Source: Achromobacter sp. MYb9
GTDB lineage: Bacteria; Pseudomonadota; Gammaproteobacteria; Burkholderiales; Burkholderiaceae_B
Reading direction: 5' to 3'
Length of the DNA stretch: 64,000 bases
Assembly: GCF_002975275.1 (NCBI RefSeq)
Contig: NZ_PCOQ01000001.1
Location: forward strand, 496,001 to 560,000
The notes under the pieces were generated by a model that did no database searches, had not been told where the DNA came from, and saw only the letters and a list, made by a program, of their open reading frames with translations. Position 1 is the first letter of the stretch. Every line of letters starts with the position of its first letter. Positions 18,595 to 29,200 of this stretch are shown here, in pieces. Made by a program: the position numbers and the translations under genes.

Positions 18595-19323
18595 ATGGCC
18601 GACCCTCAGATTGCCGTACGCCCTGCCACCGGCGCCGCACCCGCCCTGGCCGATTCCAACCCGCCGTGGCAAGACACCCTGCGCACCCCGCACGCGTTGG
18701 CCGATACCGGCGGCGTCGCCCGGCACAGCAGACGTGCCTTGCGCCAGCAGGCCTTGTCCGCCGGCTGGCAATCCATCGACAGCGCCTTCTCCGGCCTCGG
18801 CGAAGCCGTGTTGCTGATCGGCAAGGAATCCGCGGTCGACAAGATGTCCGCATTGGCGATGCGCTATCTGGACGACGGCCACGGCTGGGCGGTACGGGAC
18901 GGCACGTTGCGCCATGCCAACGCCAAGATGCAGCGCTTGTTCGAGGCCTATTGCGCCGCCGTCTCGCGCGACAGGCAGATGCGCTCGCTGGCGACAACGG
19001 CCAGTTGGGGCGAGGTCTTCTGGATCGACATCAGCGCCGCCCCCGCCGCCCTTGGCCAGATCCGCGGGCCCATGATGCTGCTGCGCATGCGCCGTAAAAG
19101 CGCCTTCGCCATGCCCGACGTGGCCAAGCTGAAATCCGTCTTCGCCATCACCCCCGCCGAGGCCGCCGTGCTGGCGGGGCTGGCCGCAGGCCACAGCGTG
19201 GAGGAAGTGGCCACGTTGCGTGGCGCGTCGGTGCTGACCGTGCGCAAGCAAGTGGCGTCGCTGCTCAGCAAGATGGAATGCCACCGCCAGTCCGAACTGG
19301 TCCGCCTGGCGTCCCTGCTGTAG
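18595..19323 (+). CDS. LuxR-type HTH transcriptional regulator
   Basis: 242 residues from the ATG at 18595, chosen for GGAGG 7 nt upstream. The C-terminal 60 residues form a LuxR/GerE helix-turn-helix: ITPAEAAVLAGLAAGHSVEEVA, then VLTVRKQVASLLSKMECHRQSELV. The N-terminal 180 residues are an unrecognised sensor region, possibly PAS-like (residues about 80-160: GWAVRDGTLRHANAKM). There is no receiver domain, so it is not a NarL-type response regulator. Target and signal unknown; the DUF4148 gene follows 254 bp downstream. Confidence 0.82.
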   Translation: MADPQIAVRPATGAAPALADSNPPWQDTLRTPHALADTGGVARHSRRALRQQALSAGWQSIDSAFSGLGEAVLLIGKESAVDKMSALAMRYLDDGHGWAVRDGTLRHANAKMQRLFEAYCAAVSRDRQMRSLATTASWGEVFWIDISAAPAALGQIRGPMMLLRMRRKSAFAMPDVAKLKSVFAITPAEAAVLAGLAAGHSVEEVATLRGASVLTVRKQVASLLSKMECHRQSELVRLASLL

Positions 19324-19577
19324 GCGGAGGGCTCGCCTGCGGCCATGCCGCGCCCGGCGCCCGACCTGACTTCGGGCCGGTCTCCCCCCTGCGCAAGCCA
19401 TCGGCGTACCCAATATTGAGTATGTGGCGCCCCCCCATGCGGCCCTACCATGAACCCGAAGCCAAGGGAGGAGGGACCCTCCGGTCACGCGGCTGCCCTC
19501 GCTCAAGCCCGCACTTCCGCGGGCCCGCGAAGACACCGGGATCCAACGCCGCGATCACTGTCGTCAAGGAGCATTTC
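19324..19577. other. Intergenic region before the DUF4148 gene
   Basis: No gene is supportable in these 254 bp. A GGAGGG/CCCTCC inverted repeat with a 1-nt centre lies at 19470-19482, in what would be the promoter or leader of the DUF4148 gene. Confidence 0.4.
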
Positions 19578-19898
19578 ATGAAGACTGCCCTCTCGTTCCG
19601 CGCCTTCGCGCTCGTCGCGCTGGCGGCCTGCGCCGTGCTGTCCGGCCCCGCCGTCGCGCAACAAGCCGCCGCCCCCGCTACCGCCGCCCCGGAACCCAAT
19701 ATCACCCTCAGCCGCGATGACGTCATGCGCGACCTGGCCGCCTGGAAGAACTCGGGCGTGGAAAGAAACTGGAATAGCGACAACACCCCGGACATCAACA
19801 GCCCGGAGTACGTTGCCAGCTATCGGAAGTACGTGGATACGGTCAGGCCGGGCGCCTCGTCGATGCCGCCACAGCCGCAGAACCAGGGCAAGTGGTAG
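19578..19898 (+). CDS. Secreted DUF4148 protein
   Basis: 106 residues. CAAGGAG stands 8 nt before the ATG. A clear Sec signal peptide (MKTALSFRAFALVALAACA, cleavage probably after AVAQ) precedes an Ala/Pro linker and a short domain with the DUF4148-type pattern of an Asp/Arg-rich helix (SRDDVMRDLAAWKNSG) and SPEYVASYRKYV. Such small periplasmic proteins are abundant in Burkholderiales and have no known function. It appears monocistronic and ends 90 bp before the convergent hypothetical gene. Confidence 0.82.
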   Translation: MKTALSFRAFALVALAACAVLSGPAVAQQAAAPATAAPEPNITLSRDDVMRDLAAWKNSGVERNWNSDNTPDINSPEYVASYRKYVDTVRPGASSMPPQPQNQGKW

Positions 19899-19987
19899 TG
19901 GCTGCACGATAACCCGGCGTCAGCCCCCGTGCGCGGCTTACGCGATGCTCGACACGCTGAAGCCGCGCGTCAAACAGGCGTCCCCGG

Positions 19988-21037
19988 TCAAGCCAGGTAC
20001 GACGCCACCTCGTCGGCCGTCAGGTAGCGCGTGAAGGTCATCGACGGCTGCTGCGCATCGTGGATGATGCCGTTGAACCCCGACCAATTGCGCTGGGTGC
20101 CCGCTTCCGTCTCAAGCGCGATCAGCACGCGCTTGCCATGCTTGGCCATGTTGTGGCGCAGCGCCGCTTCGCCCCACGCCCACAACATCGGCTGGACCAG
20201 TTCGCCCCCGGAATACGCGCCGACCTGCAACCACTGGAAGTCGGCGGTATCCCGCTCCATCTCGGGCTGACGCAGCGCGATCTCCCGCTTGACGCCCAAT
20301 TCTTCCGCGTGTTCGCCAATGATGATCTGCAGCAGCGTGAACGCGTGGAAAGTGTTGTTGACGGCGTGGGCGCGCGCCACGAAGCCTGATCGGGACGCCG
20401 GCAGCAGCACCACCAGTTCGTCTTCGTAGCTGACTTGCGCCGCCATCCACAAATAATGCAGTTGCTCGAACGGCAAGCTGTCGTTGTGGGTGGCCATCGG
20501 GTGCAACAAGGCCATCAACGCCGTGTCGGACACAAAGGCATGATGATTGCCTTGGTCGCGCATCAGCATCGTCATCATGGGCAAGACGAGCACGTCCACG
20601 GCTTGATGCAGGGCTTCGATCTGCCAGCGCCGGTCGTCCGGCATATCCGCCAGTGCCGCCTGCGCGTCCGTCCAGGCCTGACGATCGGCCGCTTCGACTT
20701 CCTCGTCGTCGTCTTCCACCTCCTGCGCGCAATAGGGGCGCAGGGTCTCCAGCCATTGCCGCAACAGTGATTGCAGGGTGGGAAACAGGATGGCGGGATC
20801 TGCGTCGTCTTCAACCAGCGACCCGCACATCAGCGCCAGGGCCGACGCGCGATTGGGATGAAGCCGGGCAAGCAGATCGGCGCAGGCCCGAAGGCAGGCA
20901 GCGGTGTGGGCCGGGTCTTGCGCATGCGCGTAGAAGGCGCGGACTTCGGGACGGTTGAAGAACTGCTCCAGGGAATCCAGATCGTCCGGCGTCAAAATCG
21001 GGGTGGAAAGCGCAGCGGCAAGGTCGTCAAGGGGCAT
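19988..21037 (-). CDS. Hypothetical protein, 349 residues
   Basis: The start is uncertain. I chose MPLDDLAAAL at 21037; the open frame runs on to 21346, but that part is low-complexity and would overlap the divergent gene. No strong ribosome site is seen. The protein is soluble and helical, with an acidic linker (EVEDDDEEVEAAD, about residues 120-132) and a Trp/Met-rich C-terminal half, including LHYLWMAAQVSYEDELVVLLPA. I do not recognise the family. It converges on the DUF4148 gene and is divergent from the isochorismatase-fold gene. Confidence 0.7.
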   Translation of the reverse strand: MPLDDLAAALSTPILTPDDLDSLEQFFNRPEVRAFYAHAQDPAHTAACLRACADLLARLHPNRASALALMCGSLVEDDADPAILFPTLQSLLRQWLETLRPYCAQEVEDDDEEVEAADRQAWTDAQAALADMPDDRRWQIEALHQAVDVLVLPMMTMLMRDQGNHHAFVSDTALMALLHPMATHNDSLPFEQLHYLWMAAQVSYEDELVVLLPASRSGFVARAHAVNNTFHAFTLLQIIIGEHAEELGVKREIALRQPEMERDTADFQWLQVGAYSGGELVQPMLWAWGEAALRHNMAKHGKRVLIALETEAGTQRNWSGFNGIIHDAQQPSMTFTRYLTADEVASYLA

Positions 21038-21212
21038 GGGAACCAGTGGCACAAGGTGCAAGTCGAGAACATCCGGAGAGTATCGCGGCAGGATACCCTG
21101 CCACATCAGGCCGGGCCAGCGTGCGGTGCGCCGAAGCCTAGTGAATGGGCCTGATGGCCTGCCCCGCGAAGGCCATGGTAGATTCATTTGTCGATCCCAC
21201 CGCCCACCGCCC

Positions 21213-21881
21213 ATGCCGCCCTCCATGGAACCAGGAAACGCCGATCCGAAGCCCTCGCAACCCGCCTCGGGCAATCTCGCCACGGCAGAAGACGCAGGCC
21301 ACCGGCCGCCGGCGATCATCCCCGCGCGGACCGCGCTGCTGGTCATGCATTACCAGACCGACATCCTTGAACTTTTCCCGTCGGTCGCCCCTGCCCTGGT
21401 GTCCAACACGCGCCGCCTGTGCGATGCGGCCCGGCAAAACGGCGTCAGCGTCTATTTCGCCAACATCCGGTTCAGCCCTGGCTATCCCGAGGTCAGCCCA
21501 TTGAACAAGAACGGGCAAGGGATCAAGCAGATGGGCCTTTTTCTCGGCGACGACCTATCACCCGCGCTTGGCCGGCAAGCCAGCGAACCGCTCATCATCG
21601 CGCACCGCGCCAGCGTGTTCCACGGCACCGATCTGCAGGTCCGGCTGTCGGCGCAGGGCATCGATACGCTGATGATGGCGGGCATCGCCTCGACCGGCGT
21701 CGTGCTGTCGTCGGTGGCGTATGGCAGCGATGCCGATTTCCGGCTGATGACCGTCAAGGATTGCTGCTACGACCCCGACCCGGTAGTGCACGAACACCTT
21801 TTTGCGACGGCATTCGAGTCGCGCACGACCGTGCTTTCGCTGGCCGACGCCTTGTCATTGCTGGCCAGATCGGCGGCATGA
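21213..21881 (+). CDS. Isochorismatase-fold protein lacking the usual catalytic residues
   Basis: 222 residues from 21213 (21225 is equally possible; there is no strong ribosome site). The fold is recognisable: a TALLVMHYQTD strand, SVFHGTDLQVRL, GIDTLMMAGIAS and the late VKDCCYDPDPVVH. By eye the cysteine-hydrolase triad is missing. The Asp of the usual VIDMQ is His46, the Lys four residues before S-x-F is Ala130, and the nucleophile Cys in the usual ATxxCV motif is Val163. It may be a non-hydrolytic or differently catalysing branch. It is divergent from the hypothetical gene and 294 bp before the penicillin acylase. Confidence 0.8.
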   Translation: MPPSMEPGNADPKPSQPASGNLATAEDAGHRPPAIIPARTALLVMHYQTDILELFPSVAPALVSNTRRLCDAARQNGVSVYFANIRFSPGYPEVSPLNKNGQGIKQMGLFLGDDLSPALGRQASEPLIIAHRASVFHGTDLQVRLSAQGIDTLMMAGIASTGVVLSSVAYGSDADFRLMTVKDCCYDPDPVVHEHLFATAFESRTTVLSLADALSLLARSAA

Positions 21882-22175
21882 ACGTCGGCCTTCGGCTTCC
21901 CCGCCATTTGATAAACGTATCAGACTGCAAGATCGTCGGCCGCCCCCACAACCGCCTCGCTCGGTGCCCAAGCCGCTCCGAATCGCGACGCGCGGCATCT
22001 TGCAGGGGCCGACGCAAGGCTTGCGACGTTACAAGCCCACTCATATTTCATCAAATGAAACACCTGTTCCGCCTCGCGTGATTTAGTTGTATTGCTGGCT
22101 TGCGAGACTGCCCGGCGGCACGACGCTCCGGGGCCTGCAGGCCGATATAAAAGCAATAAACCGGAAGGAGGAGCC
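21882..22175. other. Intergenic region before the penicillin acylase gene
   Basis: No gene is visible in 294 bp. TTTCAT-CAA-ATGAAA, an inverted repeat at 22046-22060 in AT-richer sequence, is a candidate regulatory site about 115 bp before the acylase start codon. Confidence 0.4.
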
Positions 22176-24638
22176 ATGCGTATTCTTTATCGCAGGATCG
22201 CCGCATTGCTGGCGAGCGGGCTGATCGTCGTCGTGGCCGGCTGCGCCGCGCCCGGCGGCAAGAAAGACACGATCGATATGGCGGGACTGTCCCAGCCCGT
22301 GGAGATCGTCCGGGACAAGCACGGCGTATCGCACATTTACGCCCAGAACCAGAACGACCTGTTCTTCGCCCAAGGCTTCAGCGCCGCGCGCGACCGCTTA
22401 TGGCAGTTGGACCTGTGGCGCCGCCAGGGCGAAGGCAAAATGGCCGAGCAATTCGGCCCACGCTTCATCGAACAGGACCGCGCCGCGCGCCTGTTCCTCT
22501 TCCGCGGCGACATGCAGGCGGAGTTCGCCAGCTACCATCCCGAAGGCCGGGCCATCCTGACTGCGTTCGCCAATGGCATCAACGCCTATGTGAACTGGGT
22601 CAAGGCCAACCCCGAGCAATTGCCGCCGGAATTCAAACTGACCGGCACCGAGCCCGGTTACTGGAGCCCGGAGACCTCGCTGATCCGCATCTACGGGCTG
22701 ACCCGCAACCTGAACGAAGAAGTCAAAATGGCGCAGAAAGTCGCCGCCTTGGGATTGAACAACGTGCAGGGGTTGAGCACGTTCGAGCCGCCGCTGGCCT
22801 TACAGGTGCCGGCGGGGCTGGACGTGCGTCAGATCGACAAGACCATCCTGGCCAATTACGCCCTGGCGCGTGATGGACAGAAGTTCGTCGCGGCCGACTT
22901 CCCGCGCAGTCCGCTTGCCGCCGATCAACGCGCCACGCTCGCCAGCGCGCTGTCCGAAGGCAGGCTGGCATCGCTGGATCCGGATTTCGATCCGATGGCG
23001 ACCCGCTATGAAAGCAATAACTGGACGCTAGGCGGCCAACGCACTGCCACCGGCAAACCCATCCTGGCAGGCGACCCGCACCGCTCCATCACCATGCCGT
23101 CGCTGCGCTACATGGTGCATCTGAACGCGCCGGGCTGGAATGTGATCGGCGCCGGCGAACCCGCGTTGCCGGGCGTCTCCATGGGCCACAACGACCGCAT
23201 CGCGTTCGGGCTGACGATCTTTGCCTTCGGCGACGAAGAGGATCTCTACGTCTATGACACCAACCCGGCCCAACCCGACGAATACCGCTACCAGGGCCGT
23301 TGGGAAAAAATGCGCCACGTCGACGAGTCCATCCCCGTGCGCGGCGCGGCGCCCGCCGTTCGCAACCTGAAGTTCACGCGCCACGGTCCGGTCATCCACG
23401 AAGACCGGATTCGCCACAAGGCCTACGCCTTGCGCGCCGCCTACCTGGAATATCCCGGCACGGCAGCCTACCTGGCCAGCTTGCGCCTGAACCAGGCGCA
23501 GAACTGGAACGAGTTCGTCGCCGGCATGGAAAAGCACTACACGCCCAGCGAGAACATGGTGTACGCCGACGTGGACGGCAACATCGGCTGGTTTGGCGGC
23601 AGCATCGCGCCGATCCGTCCGCGCGGCGACTGGTCGGGCATGTTGCCCGTGCCGGGCAATGGCGATTTCGAGTGGCGCGGCATCCTGCCGGGTAGCGCGC
23701 TGCCTCGTGCCTACAACCCGCCGGAAGGCTACGTGGCGACGGCCAACGAATACAACCTGCCCGCCGACTTCGCGCACAAGGACATGTCGGGACGCACCTG
23801 GGCCGAACCCTACCGGGTCCAGCGCATCCGCGAAGTGCTGGCGGAAGGCCGTGGGCTGACGGTGCAGCAATCCCAGGATCTGCAATACGACAACCTATCG
23901 ATCCCCGCACGCACGTTGACGGCTTACGCCAAGTCGCTGAACGCCGCCGACCCGGCCTTGAATGACGCGCTGGGCCTGCTGAAAGACTGGGATTCGCGCA
24001 TGGACACCGAATCGCGGGCGGCCTCGGTCTACGCCTTCTGGCTGCCCGAAGTGGTCAAGCGCGTGACGGACCTCTACGTGCCGGCGAACGGACGCGAGAC
24101 CTTCGGCGAACTGTCTACCCGCAAGACGCTGGAAAAGCTGGCCACGCCCGACGCCGCTTTCGGCCCCCGGCCGGAACAGGGCCGGGACGCGCTGCTGCTG
24201 CAGGCGCTGGCCGATGGGGTGCAGAAGCTGCGCGCCAAGCTGGGAACGGATTCGACCCAGTGGCAATGGGGCAAGCTGCATCACATCCAGTTCGAGCACA
24301 GCCTGGCAAGCCTGCTGCCGCCCGACACCGCAAAGGCGTACGGCACGCCGCGCTATCCGGTGGGCGGCGACAACGACACGGTGCATCGCGCCACGTTCCG
24401 CAAGAGCGATTTCCGCCAGATCAGCGGGTCGTCGTACCGCCAGGTGATTGATGTGGCCGACTGGGACAACTCACGCGTGCAGAACGTGCCGGGGCAGTCC
24501 GCGGATCCGCGCAGCCCGTATTACCAGGATCTGCTCAAGGATTGGGCCACGGCGAAGTACTTCCCCATGGCCTTCAGCCGAGCCAAGGTGGATAGCGAAC
24601 GCGCGGATACGCTGACGCTGCGGCCATCGGGAAACTGA
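22176..24638 (+). CDS. Penicillin acylase-family lipoprotein (Ntn hydrolase)
   Basis: 820 residues with an excellent ribosome site (GGAAGGAGGA). The N-terminal signal peptide ends in a lipobox (VVVAGC, Cys25), so the protein is anchored in a membrane facing the periplasm. It is made as an alpha-spacer-beta precursor that cuts itself before the nucleophile Ser280 in ESNNW, the N-terminus of the beta chain. Downstream family motifs are present: GDPHRSITMPS, the GVSMGHNDRIAFGLT region, and the late HPxxN-like YPVGGDNDTVHR. The family hydrolyses amide bonds of penicillins, acyl-homoserine lactones or cephalosporins. Substrate cannot be told from sequence; quorum-signal degradation is one option. 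It ends at a strong terminator. Confidence 0.92.
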   Translation: MRILYRRIAALLASGLIVVVAGCAAPGGKKDTIDMAGLSQPVEIVRDKHGVSHIYAQNQNDLFFAQGFSAARDRLWQLDLWRRQGEGKMAEQFGPRFIEQDRAARLFLFRGDMQAEFASYHPEGRAILTAFANGINAYVNWVKANPEQLPPEFKLTGTEPGYWSPETSLIRIYGLTRNLNEEVKMAQKVAALGLNNVQGLSTFEPPLALQVPAGLDVRQIDKTILANYALARDGQKFVAADFPRSPLAADQRATLASALSEGRLASLDPDFDPMATRYESNNWTLGGQRTATGKPILAGDPHRSITMPSLRYMVHLNAPGWNVIGAGEPALPGVSMGHNDRIAFGLTIFAFGDEEDLYVYDTNPAQPDEYRYQGRWEKMRHVDESIPVRGAAPAVRNLKFTRHGPVIHEDRIRHKAYALRAAYLEYPGTAAYLASLRLNQAQNWNEFVAGMEKHYTPSENMVYADVDGNIGWFGGSIAPIRPRGDWSGMLPVPGNGDFEWRGILPGSALPRAYNPPEGYVATANEYNLPADFAHKDMSGRTWAEPYRVQRIREVLAEGRGLTVQQSQDLQYDNLSIPARTLTAYAKSLNAADPALNDALGLLKDWDSRMDTESRAASVYAFWLPEVVKRVTDLYVPANGRETFGELSTRKTLEKLATPDAAFGPRPEQGRDALLLQALADGVQKLRAKLGTDSTQWQWGKLHHIQFEHSLASLLPPDTAKAYGTPRYPVGGDNDTVHRATFRKSDFRQISGSSYRQVIDVADWDNSRVQNVPGQSADPRSPYYQDLLKDWATAKYFPMAFSRAKVDSERADTLTLRPSGN

Positions 24639-24663
24639 GAAGACGGGCCGATTAACCCCTACC

Positions 24664-24702
24664 GGGCTGCGATTCAAGGACGGCGTCGCAGCCCACTTTT
24701 TT
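24664..24702 (+). terminator. Rho-independent terminator after the acylase gene
   Basis: 9-bp stem GGGCTGCGA/TCGCAGCCC, 13-nt loop, followed by ACTTTTTT. Confidence 0.85.
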
Positions 24703-24717
24703 CATTCAGGAGAATGC

Positions 24718-25161
24718 ATGTCCCAAAGAACCCTTACCGACTCCCGAAGCTCCGATCGCCGACAGCCCAGCGAACGGCGTTTCTGGTTCATCGTCTTGGC
24801 CGGGACGCTGGCCGCCCTAAGCTACGAAATCGTGTCCCTGCTGCAAGGCGAATTCTCGGTGTTGAAGAAGCTGCTGCTGCCCGGGCTTTTGCTGGCGTGG
24901 CTTTACCACGGTAGCGCGTGGGCGCGCTGGATCTTGATGGCGTTGCTGCTGGGGTTCGGCGCCCTCAATCTGTACCTGGGACTCGGGCTGCTGCAAGACG
25001 CTCCCGACCGCCTGCTGTACGTGTTCGTTTTCAGCGGTTTCATGGTGGCGACGGGCCTATATTTGGCATTCGCCAACAAGGACTTTTCCCGCTATCGCAA
25101 TTATGTTGCCGTGCGCGAGGACCTTCGCGCCCGCACACGACGCCCGCCTGCCCGGTCTTGA
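24718..25161 (+). CDS. Small inner-membrane protein
   Basis: 147 residues, with CAGGAG 6 nt before the ATG. A polar N-terminus of about 20 residues (SQRTLTDSRSSDRRQPSERR) is followed by four hydrophobic segments (about 22-42, 48-63, 68-90, 96-117) and a basic C-terminal tail. This arrangement fits a four-helix membrane protein of unknown function. The transcript starts after the acylase terminator and ends at a hairpin shared with the convergent lipoprotein gene. Confidence 0.75.
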   Translation: MSQRTLTDSRSSDRRQPSERRFWFIVLAGTLAALSYEIVSLLQGEFSVLKKLLLPGLLLAWLYHGSAWARWILMALLLGFGALNLYLGLGLLQDAPDRLLYVFVFSGFMVATGLYLAFANKDFSRYRNYVAVREDLRARTRRPPARS

Positions 25162-25185
25162 TCCGGGCATGGCCGCAGGACGGAA

Positions 25186-25217
25186 ACGGCGACGCTTATC
25201 CGGCGTCGGCCGTCTTT
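25186..25217. terminator. Bidirectional hairpin between convergent genes
   Basis: ACGGCGACGC pairs with GCGTCGGCCGT (one bulge, 7-nt loop). T-rich sequence follows on the plus strand and TTTCC on the minus strand. Confidence 0.55.
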
Positions 25218-26028
25218 ACTTCCCCGAAGCGTCCTGCTCCACCACCATATCAAGCACGTACACCTTCGAGGGCGCATCGGCGGGCGGGTTTTTCCAGTCG
25301 TAGCGCTTCACGCGCAGCACGGTACGCACGCCGTCCTTGTGTTCGAAGCCTTCGATCGACTGATACAGCGGATGCCACTTTTCCTGCGCCGGCTGCTGCA
25401 CGCCCGCGTCGTTATAGCGGCGTTCGCGCACCATCAGGCACTGGTAGTTCGGGATCATCGGGTGGCTGCATTCCGCTTTCTTGGCGGCCACTTCCAGGAA
25501 CATGGTTTCACCCGCGCTGCCATAAAGCGTCTCGGGCGTCGGCTCGCCGACGAACTTCAGGACGCTGCCGTCCTGCGCCACCAGTTCCAAGGCAGGCTCG
25601 GCGGTGTCCCCGGACAGCGTTGCGCGCAGGTCTCCCTTCACGCGTTGATTGACCTCTGCATCCAGCTGCATCAGGCTCTGTTCGCAAGCCTTCATCGTTG
25701 ATGCCAGGTTGTTCACATGCAGCACGCCATTCTTGTAGGTGTACCCGCCGAATTGCGCGTTGCAGCCGCCACGGATATTCAGGGCGTCATCCGAGAACGT
25801 CAGGCGCAACTGATGCTCGATCCCTTTCTGCAACGTGGTGATCGGCTTGCCCGACGCGTCGCTGGCGGATGCCAGACGCCAGTGGTACGCGGGCAGGGTC
25901 AATGGGCTGGCGGGCGACGTGGCGGTAGGAGTGGGCATGGAAGACGATCCTTCGCTGGGAGGGGTAACCGGAGCGCAAGCCTGAAGCAGCGCGGCGCATG
26001 CGGACGCAAGAAGGATTATTTTTTTCAT
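25216..26028 (-). CDS. META / DUF4377 domain lipoprotein
   Basis: 270 residues from the ATG at 26028 (AGGAAC upstream). The signal peptide ends in the lipobox LLQAC (Cys18). Residues about 45-165 form a META (HslJ-like) domain: YHWRLASASDASGKPI, NIRGGCNAQFGGY, MKACEQSLMQLD. Residues about 175-268 form a DUF4377 domain with the ECSHPMIPNYQCLMVRE pair of cysteines and the closing KVYVLDMVVEQ. It is an outer-membrane-associated lipoprotein of a stress-linked family. HslJ in E. coli is connected with novobiocin resistance, but no direct role can be claimed here. Confidence 0.85.
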   Translation of the reverse strand: MKKIILLASACAALLQACAPVTPPSEGSSSMPTPTATSPASPLTLPAYHWRLASASDASGKPITTLQKGIEHQLRLTFSDDALNIRGGCNAQFGGYTYKNGVLHVNNLASTMKACEQSLMQLDAEVNQRVKGDLRATLSGDTAEPALELVAQDGSVLKFVGEPTPETLYGSAGETMFLEVAAKKAECSHPMIPNYQCLMVRERRYNDAGVQQPAQEKWHPLYQSIEGFEHKDGVRTVLRVKRYDWKNPPADAPSKVYVLDMVVEQDASGK

Positions 26029-26272
26029 GGTTCGTTCCTGTAAGCCGGATGGCACTGATGACAAGCGGCATTCTACGTTCACGCTATGGACGAAATGGGA
26101 TGACGGGCCCCTAGACCGTTTCAAAACCTTGCCAGACGCGATGCCGGGAAAAGGCGACGGCGGCGCCAGCAGAAAACGCCGATGCCCTCCTGCCAAGGCG
26201 ACAATCGCGACTCTGGCGGGCAGGCTGCTGGGCGACAGTGGACGTTTACAGTCTGACACCATCCCCCGTCCT

Positions 26273-29200
26273 CTATGCCGTGCGCAGCATTCCCATTTCT
26301 TCCCGCACCAGGCCCTGCTGCACCAGGCGGGACACCGCCATCCCGACCCGGGCTTCCGCATCCGCCAACGTCCGCGCCATTCCCAACATGCGGCACACCG
26401 ACTTGATCACGTCTGCCTTGGGTGCGTTGCCGGCCATGGCCAGCACGTGCAAGACGCCGTTGGCCAACTCCTGGACGCACACATCGTCAATGCGGCGGCG
26501 GGTGGCGTCATCATCGCCGGCACTGCGAAAACCCTTCCATTCTTCAGGCTTCACGCCCCCGGGCCAATAGAAGGTGGCGTCCCCTTCCTCGGTCTGCCCG
26601 ACGTCCATCGGCGTCAAGGTGCGCAGGCGCTCGACAATCCGGACGCCGGTCCGTTCCAGCCCCCACGCCCGCGCCACCCTGCGGTGCAGCACGGTTTCGG
26701 CGACCGGGCCTTCGGTTTCGATCACGACACGCAACTGCTCGGCCACCTGGCTGTTGTTGGCGCGGCTGTAGAACGCCTCGGCATCACCGCCGTCCAGGGA
26801 CGCCAACGTGTACACAGGCAGGCTGCCTGACAAGCCGGAGGATGCCGACGCGCCGTTTTCGGCCGCCCAGGCGCCCTCTTCCGTCGTGATCTCGAACGGC
26901 ACGCCGCGGCCGGCGCCCGCCCCCGGCGCGCTGGCCGGGACCGCATCCTGCGACATTTCCGCTTCGGTCTGCACTTCGCCCTGCGCTTCGGCGTCCACGT
27001 CGGCTTCCGCCTCAGGCGCGTCGTCTGCCTGGCGTTCCAGCTCCGCGTTCAGTCGGGCCAGGATCTTCTGCACTTCGCGTTCGGGGTTGATCCACCAATC
27101 GGTTGACCAGACCCGGTGCAGGCGCCATCCCAGGCCTTCCAGCACCACCTGCCGCAAACGATCGCGGTCGCGCGCCGTGGCGCCGGAGTGGTAGGCGCGG
27201 CCGTCGCATTCGATCCCCATCAGATACCGGCCCGGCGCGCGCGGATCCACCACGCCCATATCGATCCGGTATCCCGAACACCCAACCTGCGGGTGCACGG
27301 TCCAGCCGTGATTGCGCAGCACCTTGATGACCTGGGTTTCGAACGGGCTGTCGGGTTCGCGTCCGGTCGGCAGCGACTGCTCGACCAGGGCGCGCGGGCC
27401 CTTCAATGCGAATTCCAGATAGTGCTTCAAGTCGCGCACGCCAGTGGCGCGAACGCGTGACAGGTCGATCTGCTCGGGCATCAACGTGCTGTAGATCACC
27501 ACGCCCTCACGCGCCCGGGAAATCGCGACGTTCAGGCGGCGGTGCCCGCCTTCGCCATTCAGCGGCCCAAAGTTCATCGTCATCTTGCCCGCCGCATCCG
27601 GGCCGAAGGTGATCGAGAAATAGATGACATCACGCTCGTCGCCCTGCACGTTTTCCAGGTTCTTGATGAACAGGGGCTCGCGCGACTGGGCGGAAATCGC
27701 CTTGTCCAGTTCGGCATTCGCGCGGCGGCGCGCATCCAGCAGGGTTTCGATCAGCGATTGCTGAGGCTGGTTGAACGTGACCACGCCCAGGGTCTGGCGG
27801 CGGCGCGACTTGTCCAGATAATGCTGTTCGATGCCCTGCACGATGGCTTCGGCTTCGCGCCGGTTGGTGCGGCTGCCGCCCCGGTCGTAGACGCCGGCCA
27901 CCTTCTCCAGGCGCACGGCCACATCATCGGTGACGGGCGACGGGAACGTGATCAGCTGCGAATCGTAGTAGGTGACGTTGCTGAAGGTGATCAGGCTTTC
28001 ATGCTTGCTGCGGTAATGCCATTGCAGGCGCAGCCGGTTCATATCGGCGCCCAGGCACTCGTCCAGGATGCTCTCCAGGTCTTCGACCTGACCGTCATCG
28101 CCTGCGCCATCTTCTTCGGGCGCGGATTTGCTGAAGAAGCTGGTGGGTGGCAGCTGCTTCGTGTCGCCTACCACCACCAGTTGCTGGCCGCGCGCGATTG
28201 CGCCGACGGAATCCCACACCGGGATCTGCGATGCCTCGTCGAAGACGACAACGTCGAACTGCGAATGGCCGGCGTCCAGGTATTGCGCCACGGACAAGGG
28301 CGACATCAACAGGCAGGGCTTCAATTTCGGCAGCAACGACGGCAGGCGCTGCATCAGCTGCCGCACCGGGACGTGGCGGGCCTTCTTTTGCAATTCGCGG
28401 CGCAGCAGGCCCAGTTCGCTGTCGGGGCTGACCAGGATACCGTTGCCGGCGGGCACCTTGCCCGCCAGCACGGCAGCGATATAGGCCGACGTCAGCTTCT
28501 GGAACCGATCGTCGGCATCGCGGAATTCGCGAATCTTGCGTTCGTGGTCGGCGCTGGAAAACGACCGCAACACGGGCGAATGGTCGATGACTTTCTTCAC
28601 CCACCACAGGCGGTAGCTGAATTCAAAATGCGCTTCCACCTGCGCAAGCGGAACGCGGCCTTGTTCCAACGATGCAACCAGCCCTTGCAGTTGCGCGCCG
28701 ACCGCCTGTTCGCGGGCCTCGCGCCACACGCACCAAGGCATCAGGAACTGCTTGTTATGGCGCCAGCCGGCCAGAACGGACTGAATCCGTTCCAGCGCGC
28801 CATTGGCATCCGCTCTGCCCGCCAACGCCTCGGTCGGCTTGGCTAGCGCATCGATCTCGGCAAGCCTGTCCTGCAGGACGCGCCATGCGTTGCGGGTATC
28901 CAGCAAGCGCTTGCCCAACGCCGCCCCCGGTTGCAGCAGCGCGCGATTTTCGCCCACCAGCGGTTGCAGCCGCGTGCCCAGGCCGGACGCGGCGGCAGGG
29001 TCGCCCGCCACCAGCGTGACGGCATCGGCGAAGCGCTGCGCCCACTGTTCGTGGCGCTGCACCTGTTCCCAATCCGTGCTTAGGCCCGTGTAGGCGTCCT
29101 GCAGCAGACGCTGGGCATCGGCCTTCAAGACGGCCAGTTCGCGGTCTTCGGCATTGACCGACGCCAGCGGCGCCAGCACCGCGCTGATCGCCGCGTCGTC

